A stretch of 64,000 nt of DNA from Aschersonia sp. MBC 622 (GCA_030782805.1 JARJPL010000296.1:1-64000), one strand, 5' to 3'; shown: positions 45,223 through 56,635, numbered from the stretch's first letter. Made by a program: numbers and translations. Notes: generated from the letters alone by a model not told the origin.

Positions 45223-46002
45223 ATGTACGACGCGCTGCCCAATCTTGTCAGCTTTGGAGTGGAATTTCCACGCACCAAAATCGTCAACGCGGCACTCGAA
45301 TATGCAAAAGAGCACTGCAATGTCCTGACATTCAACCATGCCGTGCGGTCGGCTTACTGGGCTGCCATTATCGCCAAGAAAGACGCTTCCTTTTCCGAAA
45401 GCGAGCTCGACCTGGAGCTGGTTGTTCTCAGCTGCATCTTGCACGACATGGGCTGGGCCGAGACCGAGGACCTGTTGTCTTCAGATAAGCGATTCGAAGT
45501 GGACGGCGCAAACATTGCCCGCGACTTTATCCGCACATTCAACGCACAGCAACAAGGACCCGAGGCTGCGGCCTGGGACCAGAGCCGCATCCAGCGATGC
45601 TGGGACGTTATTGCGCTGCACACCACATTCAGCATCGCGAGGTACGCCGCTCCCGAGGTCGCCGTCGCCGCCTGCGGCATTCTTGCCGATTTCCAGGGTC
45701 CGTATTTCCCCAACGGCCCCGGAGGCGACAACTTGATCACCTTGGACGAGTACTCTGCGGTCATGGGGCTATTTCCGCGCGCGGGCTTCACCGCGGACGG
45801 CTTTACCCATCTCATGTGCGGGATCTGCCGCAACAAGGCCGCTACCACGTTTGACAACTTTGTTGGCGAATTTGGCTCGCAGTATGGTGTGGATGCGGCC
45901 GGCACAGGGAAGGAGGCGTTTTCTCAAGCTCGAGGGGACGCTAACATCGTCAACTTACTGCTTGGCGGGCTAAATGCTTTGGAGAAGCTGGATGCTAGTT
46001 AG
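45223..46002 (+). CDS. HD-domain metal-dependent hydrolase, cyanamide-hydratase-like
   Basis: A single exon encodes 259 aa. The HD-superfamily metal ligands are visible: His in TFNHAVRSAYWA, the HD pair in CILHDMGW, a further His in VIALHTTFSIA and Asp in ILADFQGP. The order FPxTKIVNAA...FNHAVRxxYWAxxIA...LHDMG resembles fungal cyanamide hydratase (Cah/Ddi2), which converts cyanamide to urea, but general HD phosphohydrolase or other small-molecule hydratase activity is also possible. ATG 45223 gives the family's usual ~250 aa; the frame is open upstream without an ATG. It lies downstream of the nitronate monooxygenase on the same strand, with its own promoter space. Confidence 0.75.
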   Translation: MYDALPNLVSFGVEFPRTKIVNAALEYAKEHCNVLTFNHAVRSAYWAAIIAKKDASFSESELDLELVVLSCILHDMGWAETEDLLSSDKRFEVDGANIARDFIRTFNAQQQGPEAAAWDQSRIQRCWDVIALHTTFSIARYAAPEVAVAACGILADFQGPYFPNGPGGDNLITLDEYSAVMGLFPRAGFTADGFTHLMCGICRNKAATTFDNFVGEFGSQYGVDAAGTGKEAFSQARGDANIVNLLLGGLNALEKLDAS

Positions 46003-47471
46003 CAAGAGAGAGTAGCTAGCCATGTACAATATGCAAGAACAGGCGGAGCAAAGCATAACTGTGCCGCGAATAGTGGCTCTCGGGATTGGCGATTAGTAGC
46101 GAAGGACATGTAGTTCGAGTCCGTGGCAATTCTTTCAAGGCCAGACAATGGAGAGAATAATGTCATGGCAAAATCGACCTTTTTTGAGCTCACTCAGCAT
46201 ACTGCAAAGTAGTGCTTGAATAGTAATAAAGACCCTCCGCGATGGTCCTCGGCATATCCTATGCATCGAAGCTGAATATGTACATACTAGATTACTAGAT
46301 CCTTAACCACCTAGACAGCGTCATACCCATTCACATGGTCGAGCGGCAGCCAAGTTAGCGTCTAATAAACTTTGCACTTGATGGCACTCTATGCTTGGAA
46401 ATGTACGCCTGGCGGCGGCTTATAGACTTCTTCTTGTGCACACAACTTTAGGCTCTACAGTGGACCTTCTTATCATATCAAGTCATAGTAACCGGTGCTA
46501 GTGCAATCATCAGGGTAACGCTTGTCATGATCGGCGGATTCATGGTTGATAGACTGTCGTTTGACCTGCTTCGACTGAAGACAACTCCATCCAAGATGCA
46601 ACAAAACGTCCACACTATCATGCTTCTGGCTTTATTCCACGTGAATGCAACTCTACTGCATACAAACTTACGAAATGGATTTCTTGGCAAATGCAACTGA
46701 CGAACCGACGGGAGTTTGAAAGGGACTCAAAACCACTCTCTGACCATGTCCGCATTGACCCCTCTGCGCAACACCCATACGCAAAAAAAAGACCTTCCTA
46801 TTTCCGAAACAGCGCATTTCTCCTCCTTGATCAGTTGCTAAGACAGCCTTGGCATCCATGACGCACACCTCGCCAAGAAGATGAGATCGAGATACATGGA
46901 TGCCAAGAGGGGACGATCGCCGTTCTACGCAACGCCATCACTAGGCCGCCATCAACATTTTATAGTAAACCGGTAAACGATAATGAAGCCACCCGGGCAT
47001 CCAAGTTTGGCCATCTACGCTAATCTCATTGTGCATCGTATTTCCGGTGCCATACCCGCTTTCATTCTTTCTCTAGACCTAGCAAATCAGGAAGGTGAAC
47101 TAGATGGATGCGACCTCAGTCAGATAACCGGATAAGGCCCAACCGTGATGGCCCGCACCTTACCAGCACCGCACCTTCTTGTTATCACCTAGCTCTTTGC
47201 AGAACACGAGGGACAAGAGGAGACAATGCCCTACAATGGAGGGGCAGATTATCGCGACAGCTCCGTAAGCTAAACAATGCTCGCAACCTGCTCCACGTCG
47301 GAACCTCGAGAGCGCTCGGGCGTCGGCAATCATGAGTCGGCTCTCCGTCTCCGTCATCTATAAAATGTCGTCGTGCTCCATGTCCTCAACAGCTCTCAAT
47401 ACCCTCACAGCATTCTCATCTTCCAGACTATCCATCTCCAAGTCGGACACCATTGCATCGTCTGTGAAGAA
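46003..47471. other. intergenic region upstream of the sedolisin gene
   Basis: 1.47 kb. I see no gene. The right end holds the sedolisin promoter with its TATA box. Confidence 0.5.
47359..47365 (+). promoter_or_regulatory. TATA box of the sedolisin gene
   Basis: TATAAAA lies 107 bp upstream of the start codon at 47472, a spacing consistent with a short 5' leader. Confidence 0.55.
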
Positions 47472-49328
47472 ATGAAGATTGCCGCCGTTTTCCTCAGCGC
47501 CTTTTGCGCGGCTGCCCTCGGCATCCCTCTCGGAGACCATGTCCAGCACGAGAAGCGCGAGGCGCATCCTCTTCTACGCAAGTCTACCGAGGCTGTTGAT
47601 GGCACGGCCACGATTCCGGCCCGCATCGCCTTGAAGCAGCGTAACCTTGAGCACGGAATGGAGCTGCTTTTGGCCGTCTCCGACCCTGCCTCTCCCAACT
47701 ACGGCAAGCACTACACCTCGGATGAGGTCACGGAGCTCTTTGCTCCTGATGCCGACTCCATTGACAAGGTCACCAAGTGGCTCAGGGAGGCTGGAATCGA
47801 CAACGTTACTGTGCCCAAGAGCAGAGGCTTTGTTGACTTCCAGGCCACAACTGAAAAGCTCGAGTCGCTCCTACAAACCAAGTATCACGTCTATGAACAC
47901 AGAAGCACCGGGTCGCAGCATCTCGGAGCTGATGAGTACCATCTGCCCCGTGCCATCTCCGACGTTGTCGACTTCGTGGCTCCGGCCATCTTTACTGGCG
48001 CCCTCAAGAAGAGGGACGACGTCAATCGCAGGCCCTCTCATATCAAGCCATATCCCTCAGGAAAAGAATCTACAGACTGCGACACTGTCATTACCCCTCA
48101 GTGTATTGCCGACAAGTACAAGATCCCCAAGGCTACCCTCAACTCGACTAGCAACCGTCTGGGTGTCTTTGAGGACAATGACGAAATGTATAAGCAATCA
48201 GACCTTGACATTTTCTACACGGCCTATGCCCCTAGCATCCCCAAGGGTACTGGGCCCAAGGTCGACCTTCTCAACTTCAATGGCCAGAAGCCGAATCCTG
48301 AGTATGCCGCAGGCGAAGCTGCACTGGACTTTGACATGGCGATCCCCATCATCTATCCACAGGGAACGGAGCTGTTCCAGTCAAAGGACAATTTCAGCCG
48401 CTCGACGCCTGGATTTTTCAACGTCTTCCTCGATGCTATTGATGGCTCGTACTGCACGTCCACTGCCTACGGTGAGACCGGTGACGACCCCAAGGTCGAT
48501 GGCACTACTAAGAATGAAGAGTGCGGCACCTTTAAACCTACAAATGTCATCTCTGTCTCTTACGGGCTGTCTGAGGCCTGGTGGCCTGTCAACTACCAGA
48601 AGAGACAGTGCGATGAGTTTATGAAGCTTGGTCTTCAGGGCGTCTCTATTGTCTTTGCTTCTGGTGACGGTGGTGTCGCTGGCAACCACGGCGGCGAATG
48701 CAAAGGAAGCAACGGTCAAGTTTTCAACCCCGCAGCGCCTGCTTCTTGCCCATACGTGACATCTGTCGGTGCTGTATACATTCCCGAGGGTAACTCTCTT
48801 GATGACGCCGAAGTTGCCACGACAAGTTTTGCTTCGGGCGGTGGATTCAGCAACATCTGGTCCCAGCCCGACTACCAAAAGTCGGCCGTCTCGACCTGGT
48901 TCTCCAAGCACGACCCTGGCTTCCCCAACTACTCTACCAAGGATGGCGTCATTCCCAAGACTGGCATTTACAACAAGGCTGGTCGCGGATTCCCCGACGT
49001 TGCCGCTCTTGGCGACAATGGTGCCGAGGTCTTGAACGGCGACAAGATCCTCAACGGCGGTACCTCGATGTCTGCTCCCATCTTTGCCGCCATCATTAAC
49101 CGAATCAACGAGGAGCGCATCTCGGCTGGCAAGAAGCCCCTCGGTTTTGTCAATCCCGCTCTATACAAGAACCCGTCCATGTTCAACGACATTACTTCTG
49201 GCGACCAGAGCGGCGGCGGCGGTAATTGCAATGGAAAGGGATTCAAGGCCGCTTCCGGCTGGGACCCTGTTACCGGTCTCGGTACTCCCAAGTACCCCGA
49301 GATGCTTGCCTACTTTAAGGAGCTGTAA
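47472..49328 (+). CDS. secreted sedolisin-family (S53) serine-carboxyl peptidase
   Basis: A single exon encodes 618 aa. A signal peptide (MKIAAVFLSAFCAAALG) is followed by a pro-kumamolisin activation domain (~30-175) and a basic processing site (LKKRDD, 179-183). The catalytic domain has Glu282 and Asp286 in GEAALDFDM, the oxyanion Asp399 in ASGDGG, and nucleophile Ser532 in NGGTSMSAP. The C-terminal Asp/Gly loops (FNDITSGD, GWDPVTGLGTP) match the calcium site. Sedolisins act at acid pH; fungal members include tripeptidyl peptidases and aorsin-type endopeptidases, and I cannot separate these from sequence. ATG 47472 is chosen over the upstream open frame because it starts the signal peptide. 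Confidence 0.93.
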   Translation: MKIAAVFLSAFCAAALGIPLGDHVQHEKREAHPLLRKSTEAVDGTATIPARIALKQRNLEHGMELLLAVSDPASPNYGKHYTSDEVTELFAPDADSIDKVTKWLREAGIDNVTVPKSRGFVDFQATTEKLESLLQTKYHVYEHRSTGSQHLGADEYHLPRAISDVVDFVAPAIFTGALKKRDDVNRRPSHIKPYPSGKESTDCDTVITPQCIADKYKIPKATLNSTSNRLGVFEDNDEMYKQSDLDIFYTAYAPSIPKGTGPKVDLLNFNGQKPNPEYAAGEAALDFDMAIPIIYPQGTELFQSKDNFSRSTPGFFNVFLDAIDGSYCTSTAYGETGDDPKVDGTTKNEECGTFKPTNVISVSYGLSEAWWPVNYQKRQCDEFMKLGLQGVSIVFASGDGGVAGNHGGECKGSNGQVFNPAAPASCPYVTSVGAVYIPEGNSLDDAEVATTSFASGGGFSNIWSQPDYQKSAVSTWFSKHDPGFPNYSTKDGVIPKTGIYNKAGRGFPDVAALGDNGAEVLNGDKILNGGTSMSAPIFAAIINRINEERISAGKKPLGFVNPALYKNPSMFNDITSGDQSGGGGNCNGKGFKAASGWDPVTGLGTPKYPEMLAYFKEL

Positions 49329-50536
49329 TCGATTCGCTGATTTTCGCGGCATTGGGCCCGTGAGGCGACGGATGTTTCGTGATTGGGATGCATAGCAAAT
49401 TCAAGAATTTGTTCTCTAGTACATAGATTGAAATAAAGAGATGAACATAGTTTGGAAATTAAAGTCATTTTTGTGTCGGCTCGTGATAGTGCCGCATGTT
49501 AGCTGCCTACCATGATCAGCGAGACGCAGTGGGCTTGAGCAAGTCTGACCACAACCCCAGCAATGCAGTTGCTGGGCCTCAGAATTGGATGAAATACTGT
49601 AACCCCTTGATTATAACTGCGAGTGGTTTCGCGACCGCAAAACTGACTGGTTCTGTCATGCTAAGAGGCTTTCGACATTATCAAGCCTAATGGCAGCTAC
49701 GCTATCGCCAACTGTAAACCTCCCAAAAGCTAAATTCAATCTATGTTCATCACGGCCTGGTGTTATTCATCAGTGAGATGGTAGCGAGGCGGTATGTTGT
49801 TTCAGACTTTTCTCATAATAAGCTATTACAAAGATTCTGCTAAGCTGTCCCTCGCATGGATTCTTCATGCGGAAGCAGCTTTCAGCATCGCTAATAGCAC
49901 TGTTACTACTCCACTGCCATCGTAAGATCAAGTGGATGCCCTGAAAATGCGGAACCTCAATAGCCACCTTTTACCCAAAGAGGAGATCAAGTGTGAGGCG
50001 AGCCATCTTCTAGCTGGATCCAACAACCGGGCGATACACACCGAGTTTAGATATGCGTTTCTCTGTAGGGCTTGCTTTTCGAGAAGCCTTCTAGTGCACA
50101 GAATGCATGGAATAGAGATGGGTTTAAAGTTGTGATTGCGGCCCGTGCTTGGTCTATTTTCCTACTAAACATAAAACATGTAGTGCTTCATAGGCTGAGG
50201 CCCGCTGAGAGGAGCGATCAGGAGATTGGCCAAGCATGTCCTAACCCATGGACATGTGGCTATTTAATGTACTGTAATTAATTTGTACAATAATATGCCA
50301 AACATGGAAGCTCATTGCTTTCCACCCAATCTCCCTCCGTCATTTCACTTGGTGTATCACAAGTAGATTGATCGCCCAGAGGATACTCTACAATCAGAAG
50401 CATAAATGTAGTTGCATCGAGTATATGAAACTGGGAAGCAGGCTGCAGAGACTATAAAAGGACATTCTGTCGCCACAGTCTCCAAGCCTCTCTCGATATG
50501 GAATATTTCGCACAGTTTCCTCACCCCAACTTCATC
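49329..50536. other. intergenic region upstream of the chitosanase gene
   Basis: 1.2 kb without a recognisable gene. Its right end holds the chitosanase promoter. Confidence 0.5.
50453..50460 (+). promoter_or_regulatory. TATA box of the chitosanase gene
   Basis: TATAAAAG lies 84 bp upstream of the start codon at 50537. Confidence 0.55.
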
Positions 50537-51379
50537 ATGCGATCTTCTGCTGTCCTCACACTCACCACGCTTAGCTCCATTGCTTGTAGCTATGAGCTCC
50601 CCGCGAAACTCAAGTCCGTTTATGACAAACACCAGGTAAGGCAAAGCTCAAAAAAAAAAAAAAAAAAAAAAAACAGCTGGTGGGAAATAAACGCTCACAC
50701 GACGTTGCAAACAGTCTGGGCCTTGCTCAAACAAGCTGTCCGGCACCTTTAAGGGCGGCGCTTCTTACTGCGGCGATATCCCCAATGCCATCTTCCTCAA
50801 GGGCAACGGCACCTACGACAACATGGACATTGACTGCGACGGTGTCAACAGAAGCGCAGGTGCTTGCGCCAACGACCAGACTGGCCAGGACCAGACGGCT
50901 TTCATGGACACGGTCAAGACCTATGGTATTCCAGATCTTGACGCCAATGTCCATCCCTATGTCGTCTTTGGTAACGCCGAGGCGGATCCGTCCTTTGTCC
51001 CCCAAGACCATGGCATTGAGCCTCTTTCTGTAATGGCCGTTATTTGCAATGACCAAGTGGTAAGGACCCCTCCCTTTCCACGTCATATTGTGTTGATTCT
51101 GCATTAACAGAAACTTTTTTTCAGCATTATGGAGTCTGGGGCGACGTCAACGGCGGTGTTCTCACCGGCGAAGCTTCTCTGTCCATGGCCAAGTTGTGCT
51201 TCCCCGATGAGCCTCTCTCGGGTGACAATGGCCACGACGCCAAGGACGTCATGTACATTGCATTCACCGGTAATGATACCGTCCCTGGGAAAGACGGTGC
51301 CGACTGGAGCGCAAAGAACACTGAGGATTTTGCCAAGAGCATCAAGTGCCTCGGTGACAAGCTGGTCGATGGCTTGTAA
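50537..51379 (+). CDS. secreted endo-chitosanase, glycoside hydrolase family 75
   Basis: Exons 50537-50635, 50715-51059 and 51125-51379 give 232 aa; both introns are GT-AG and phase 0. A signal peptide (MRSSAVLTLTTLSSIACS) is followed by the GH75 domain: ASYCGDIPN, MDIDCDGVNRSAGACAND, YVVFGNA, LSVMAVICN, HYGVWGDVNGG. Asp155 and Glu164, nine residues apart in WGDVNGGVLTGE, match the catalytic pair of the Fusarium enzyme. It hydrolyses chitosan outside the cell, suiting a fungus that meets deacetylated chitin in insect cuticle or other fungi. Intron 1 carries a 24-A run. Confidence 0.93.
50650..50673 (+). repeat. poly-A tract (24) in chitosanase intron 1
   Basis: A run of 24 A residues shortly after the 5' splice site, on the coding strand. 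Confidence 0.9.
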
Positions 51380-51974
51380 GTGGCTGCTGGCTGGTCACGA
51401 GCTGTGCAAAATGTAATCATGTGTCGGGCTCAGAACTGCTTGACCAGCATTGCTTTTAACAGAGCCTAGTTCACATACCACTGGTTTTTTTTTTTTTTTT
51501 TTTTTTGACGATTTATGCATGCCGCTGATGAGAATGAGGGCCGCATCTTTGAGCCTGCCTGCCAAGCTAGATCTAATCGCGCCACACCCGTGTTCCGTCT
51601 CGGGCGGGGTCATGTGCAGGCGCCGCCGGGTATGTGAAGAAGAAAATCGGGAAAATGAAAAAAAAGAAGAGAAAAGAAATACATTTAGATTGAGGATTAT
51701 TCACAAGTTCTATACCCTTTTTAGAATTACTTGAACAGCCTGTCTCATCACACACACTTACCTAGTTACCAAGCTGGCCGGGTATAACTAGGAAATCTAG
51801 CGCCAATTGCTAGCAGCCGTGCGTGCTTTCAAGGGCCGAAAACTCCCGCTTGTAATTGTACATGCTCCCTCTCCTCTTCCCCGCATCGGCGGGCACAATG
51901 CTGACGGGGACAATATCCAAAAGTATAGCTTCCTGGTCTTGTCGTTGCTTGTCGTTTTTCCAAAACTTCCAACA
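51380..51974. other. intergenic region between the chitosanase and the MFS permease
   Basis: 595 bp containing the 22-T tract and the permease promoter. No gene is visible. Confidence 0.5.
51485..51506. repeat. poly-T tract (22) downstream of the chitosanase gene
   Basis: A run of 22 T residues about 105 bp past the chitosanase stop codon. Confidence 0.9.
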
Positions 51975-53614
51975 ATGGAAAACAGCGGCAGCGCCCGAGC
52001 TGGGATAGAATCGGTTGCCATGTTGCCCGCGACAGAAGAGGCATACGCGGCCCTCGAAAGGAAATTGCTACGAAAGGTCGACTTTAGGCTCATGCCTGTG
52101 CTGATATGCATGATTGTGTTGAAGTATGTTTTTTTTTCGCCTCATCCGCACAAAGGAAGCAACATTTTCTTTTTTTTTTTTTTTTTTTTGCTAATGAGAT
52201 GCTGGCAGTTACCTCGATCGTAATGCGCTGCCCAACGCCCGGGTACAAGGAATCGAGGCCCATCTCGGCTTAACAGGAGACCAGTTCAACATTTGCATTT
52301 CCACACTCTTCGCAGGCTACCTTGCGCTGCAAATCCCTTCCAATCTGATTCTGACAAGAGTGCGACCGAGCATCTACCTACCCGTCTGCATGGCTCTCTG
52401 GGGGTTAGTCTCGGCCAGCACGGCGGCCGTGACCGACTTTACCGGGCTCGTCGTTTGTCGCTTCTTCCTGGGCTTTCTCGAGGCGCCCTTTTTCCCCGGC
52501 GCTTTGCTCCTGCTGTCGAGCTGGTACACCCCCAAGGAAATGGCCACGCGCACGGCCATCATGTACACGGGCAGCTTGCTCTCCAGCGCGTTTGGCGGTC
52601 TTGTCGGGGCCGGCATCCAATACGGCATGGATGGCGCGCGGGGGCTCCATGCCTGGCAGTGGCTCTTTGTCATTGAGGGTACAATCACGGTCGTGGTCAG
52701 CCTGGCCTCCGTCTTTGTCCTGCCCGACTTTCCCTCCAACACGGCCTGGCTCACGGCCGAGGAGCGCGCGCTCGCCATTCATCGCCTTCACGCCCACAGC
52801 GGCAGCGTGGACGAGGAACGGGGCCCTCTGCTGCAGGGCCTCAAGATGGCGGTGCTCGACTACAAAGTCTGGCTTCTGACGCTGATTGTCATTCTCAAGA
52901 CTTCTGCAGGAGCAGTGACTCAGTTCATTCCTACACTAGTCGACACTTTTCACTTTGGTAGAGTCCAAACGTTGCTCATGACTGCGCCTCCCTTTGTCTT
53001 TGCCGCCATTGTTGCTCTGGGTGTCTCGGTCTCGAGCGATAGACTCGGGGAAAGATGCCTGCACCTTGTTGTCCCGCTGACATTTGCCTTGATTGGCTTC
53101 ATCATCGCTGCCACCACTGAGAGCCTGGCACCTCGCTACTTTTCGCTATTTCTGGCCTTGGGTGGTGTATATGGCTGCTATGACATTACATATGCATGGA
53201 TGAGTTCCACGGTATGTCGCAGAACGGAATGTTGCACCAAAAAAGCAGGGTACAGTAGCACTAAATAAAAGGTTACAGGTCCCGCGTCCCATTGAGAAAC
53301 GATCTTCCGCCTTTGCTATTGCCAACATGGTGGGCAATATTGCACAAGTATATTCTCCATACATGTATCCCAAATCCTCTGGTCCGCGTTACCTGCCAGC
53401 CATGGTGGCCAATAGCGGCTTCGTTCTGGCGTCCATTGCGTGCTGCGCAACTTTGTACTGGTGTTTGCGTCGGGAAAACGAATTGCTCGAGGCGGAGGAG
53501 CAAATGCAAGGGCATGATGACGACGATGCTGGGAGCAATGCAAGCAAAGACGGGTCACGGGAGGGAGTGGTACCCGTCGCGGTCCTCGATCCGGGCTTCC
53601 GGTACATGCTCTAG
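51975..53614 (+). CDS. MFS permease of the anion:cation symporter (Dal5-like) family
   Basis: Exons 51975-52123, 52209-53211 and 53279-53614 give 495 aa; both introns are GT-AG and in phase. The ACS-family signature is split by intron 1: the joined frame reads LNYLDRNALPNARVQGIE, then LQIPSNLILTRVRPSIYLP, RFFLGFLEAPFFPGALLLLS and a late AFAIANMVGNIAQVY. About 12 membrane helices are expected. Dal5-type permeases import allantoate, ureidosuccinate and dipeptides; other ACS members carry vitamins or carboxylates, so the substrate is open. Intron 1 has a 20-T run just before its branch site. The gene ends 280 bp from the convergent neprosin-like gene. Confidence 0.87.
52170..52189 (+). repeat. 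poly-T tract (20) in permease intron 1
   Basis: Twenty T residues directly upstream of the GCTAAT branch site and CAG acceptor. It can act as a polypyrimidine tract. Confidence 0.9.
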
Positions 53615-53896
53615 TTTCGAAAAATAAATCACCAGACCCCTTCTGTCATGGTGTAACTCAGTTTGTACAAACGCCCACGTGAATCTTACTGCACCAACCT
53701 GATTGACCATGTGATGATGGCAACTGGAACGCAACGATTCACTGTACAAAGCAATGCGTGAGAGACAGAAATCACAGTGCCAACTTGGATTGTTTGGAAA
53801 AAGCAATCGTAATCAGCAATCTATTATTGTTTAAATGCAATGATGCCATGCTAAACTTTAGTGCGATAGCAAAGGCAAAAAGTGTTGTTCATAGGT

Positions 53897-55066
53897 TCAA
53901 GCACCAACCACACCATCGGCACCAGGTCCCCCAAGATAGATGTACGATTTCCAGGTTGTGCCAGAGTTCCAGAATGGCTTAATTCTGTAGCGAGTACGAT
54001 CGCTCTCCTGGATATACCCATCAGTAAACATTTGCTCATTCCCGTCGCCGTCAAGATACACCATGTTCTTGACGTATGCGACCTTGCCGTCTCCCGCTTC
54101 CGGAAAGTTGCCGCTGCCCATGTCCGTATTGGTCAACTCTGAGCCGCTATTGTACACTTCGCCAAAGAAGTTGATGACATCGCCATACGCGGCCAAAGTA
54201 TCCTCTGCATTTGATTTCTTGCTAAACAGCTCGGCAGGGTAGTATCCAATATCCTTTCCGAATGCCTTGAGCCACCACTTGCCGTCGTCGAGGTGAAACT
54301 TGACATCGAAATCGTGCTGCTCGCCGCCAATCACAGACATGTGCTCAAAGGACATGCCAGGGAAGATGGAGTCGTCGACCTGCACCCAACCCTTTACTTC
54401 CGTGTTCCAGCCACACATGTAATCGCTGGAACCCTGGTAGCCATTGGTGTTGAAAAAGACAAAAAACATTGGCTTGGGGCCTCGAGGCGGGTAGTACATC
54501 CAGCCAGCCTCGAGTGATTGAGTGACTGTACCCAATTCGGTCGTCTTGGCGTACCAGCGTACCATGGCTGTCTGTATGAGAGAAAAGTCGGATTGTGACG
54601 CCAGATAGGGCTCAAACATGCTGATGGAGCCGCCGCCGCCCGTGACTTTTGTCCCTTTGCCTGTCGTGGCATACCAATGTTGTCCGGTGTAGTCCTGTTG
54701 TTCAAAGAAGGAGGTTTTCAACTGAACTATCGGTGACGCGGAAGCTTCGACTACCGGGGGACGCTTCTCAGGAAAGGGTACGAGTCCTGGACGCAGGATG
54801 GGGACCGTACCCTCGGGGCCTCGCAGGTGCTGGGGAATCGGGTTAACAAATCGTTCCACCAGTCTATTGTTTCTCTTTTCCGAATTCCAATCGGCTGGCA
54901 AAGTAAAATTGTCGTGTTGAGACTCTCTGCGGACCCAGTCTAGCACCCGGCCGTCGTCTAAGACCACAGTTTTGACAACGTCAAGTCCTTGGGCCGGCCT
55001 GGGGACGGCAACTGCTGCAGCCAAAGCAACAGAGGCCAAAATATTTTGAACAAAAATCCACTTCAT
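53897..55066 (-). CDS. secreted neprosin-domain glutamic peptidase
   Basis: A single exon encodes 389 aa. A signal peptide (MKWIFVQNILASVALAAAVA) precedes a pro-region (to ~110) and a neprosin (DUF239) domain. The two expected catalytic glutamates are present: Glu186 in TQSLEAGW and Glu303 in NFFGEVYNSG, followed by the family motif MGSGNFPEAG. FFVFFNTNGYQGSSDYMCGW and QVDDSIFPG complete the pattern. Neprosin, known from pitcher plants, is an acid-active prolyl endopeptidase; fungal proteins of this domain are much less studied. ATG 55066 is chosen as the signal-peptide start although the frame is open upstream. Confidence 0.88.
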   Translation of the reverse strand: MKWIFVQNILASVALAAAVAVPRPAQGLDVVKTVVLDDGRVLDWVRRESQHDNFTLPADWNSEKRNNRLVERFVNPIPQHLRGPEGTVPILRPGLVPFPEKRPPVVEASASPIVQLKTSFFEQQDYTGQHWYATTGKGTKVTGGGGSISMFEPYLASQSDFSLIQTAMVRWYAKTTELGTVTQSLEAGWMYYPPRGPKPMFFVFFNTNGYQGSSDYMCGWNTEVKGWVQVDDSIFPGMSFEHMSVIGGEQHDFDVKFHLDDGKWWLKAFGKDIGYYPAELFSKKSNAEDTLAAYGDVINFFGEVYNSGSELTNTDMGSGNFPEAGDGKVAYVKNMVYLDGDGNEQMFTDGYIQESDRTRYRIKPFWNSGTTWKSYIYLGGPGADGVVGA

Positions 55067-56635
55067 CTCGGGTTTGGAAAATTTTGAAAAAGTATACCTT
55101 TTTGAATGACGGCCATGGCAATCCGGGGTGCTGCAGACCTTGGCCTTATATAGGGAAACAAGCCATGGAGCAAGCAATTTCGCACGTGGATATGGGAGCC
55201 ACCAATATTAGGGGTATAATAGTCATGCCATCCTTTTTGTGTAATCTTGTGCTTTTGGAAAGACCCTCGCTACGCTGATGTAAATAAAAGACGACGAACA
55301 TTTTTGTCAGGGTCTGCAGGCTTACACCGTCCCAACAGCGGCGGCTTTGGTTGCTGCAGCCTGGTGCGGGGCCATGCATGCTGCAGACAGCAATCCTTTA
55401 AGTGTAGGTCATGTAATCCATAAAAGCTCGGCCGGTACGAACCATTACTCCCTTCTGGCTACCATGAACTATTTAGGGAGATTGGAGATTTTGCTGGTAG
55501 GACTGGCGAGTTGGTCATTTGGCAATACGGTGGTGAGCAAACCTGCCATCGAAACAGCGGATCGGCTGCCAAAGATCCGAGCCGAGGGGTTAATTAATCG
55601 GAGGCGCCCGAGGAGCTACAGCCACCCACGCAAAAGTACCAAACACAACCCGTTGGGTTGGCAGTCAATGTTACAGCGGATCCTTTGACATTTTTTCCAT
55701 GGCCTCAACAATGTTTGTGGAGGGCCCAGAGCTGTTGCATAAACTACTGCCCAAATGTGGTCGTCACGGATGGGGTCTGCATCAATAATATGCGAAGCAG
55801 CGGGTGCTGCACAGAGAAACGACCCTAACTAATAAATGGCCAGCCCCTCACAAACATTCCGGCGGCTCAACAATAGAAATCAGTCAAGGTAAATGAACCA
55901 CGGACCAGACGCCGCGGAAGCGGTGGCCTACGCCTTGAGCCTAATAATAGATGATAGATAGCCTGTGCGGCCCATGATTCGATGCATGTTCCAGAAGGGA
56001 AACGCCAACCAAGACGTCTGTTCAGGCGGTCAAAACTCGAAGCCTCCCGCTAGCAGGTTGGTAGTTGCAGATGCACCCCACGCCACCCGGCCATCACGGG
56101 TTTGTCCCGTTGAAAAGGTGTCTGCAATAAATTTCGCGTTCCCCGTACGGCTGCATACAACCGCGGGCGGCAGCGTGAACGGGGGGAGCTTTGGCCCACA
56201 CTGAATCCTTTTTCGGCAAGGCGATTCTCATGGGCTTGTATCAGTACGTTTTGCTCAGAGGGAACTTCCGAGACAGCAGACAGCCGCGGGGGAACGGCTG
56301 ATTGAACATGATTGGATGACTGGCCAAAGAGTGTCCTGGAACCTCGGCTGCCGCAGTGTCTGGCCAATAGAAAGGGGTCGGGGTGGGCATACATGTTGCG
56401 TTTGTTCACCAAACAAAAGATATTGTTCCAGAATCCGCATGATTACTTGGAACTCGTTTGATGTAACGTAGCCCCGACTATAAACTATTCCAAGCGCGCT
56501 CGCCATGGAGCATAGTGCACGAGTATGTGCTGTAAACCAAGTCAACTGACAAGAGAAAAAGGACATGGACTCATAAAGTAGAAAAGGGGCCAATTCAGAG
56601 TGAAAAACGCGCCGCTCAACACAAAAAAAAAATCA
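55067..56635. other. intergenic region between the neprosin-like and threonine aldolase genes
   Basis: 1.57 kb with the neprosin promoter at its left end. No gene is visible. Confidence 0.5.
55144..55153 (-). promoter_or_regulatory. TATA box of the neprosin-like gene
   Basis: CTATATAAGG on the minus strand, about 80 bp upstream of the start codon at 55066. Confidence 0.55.
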
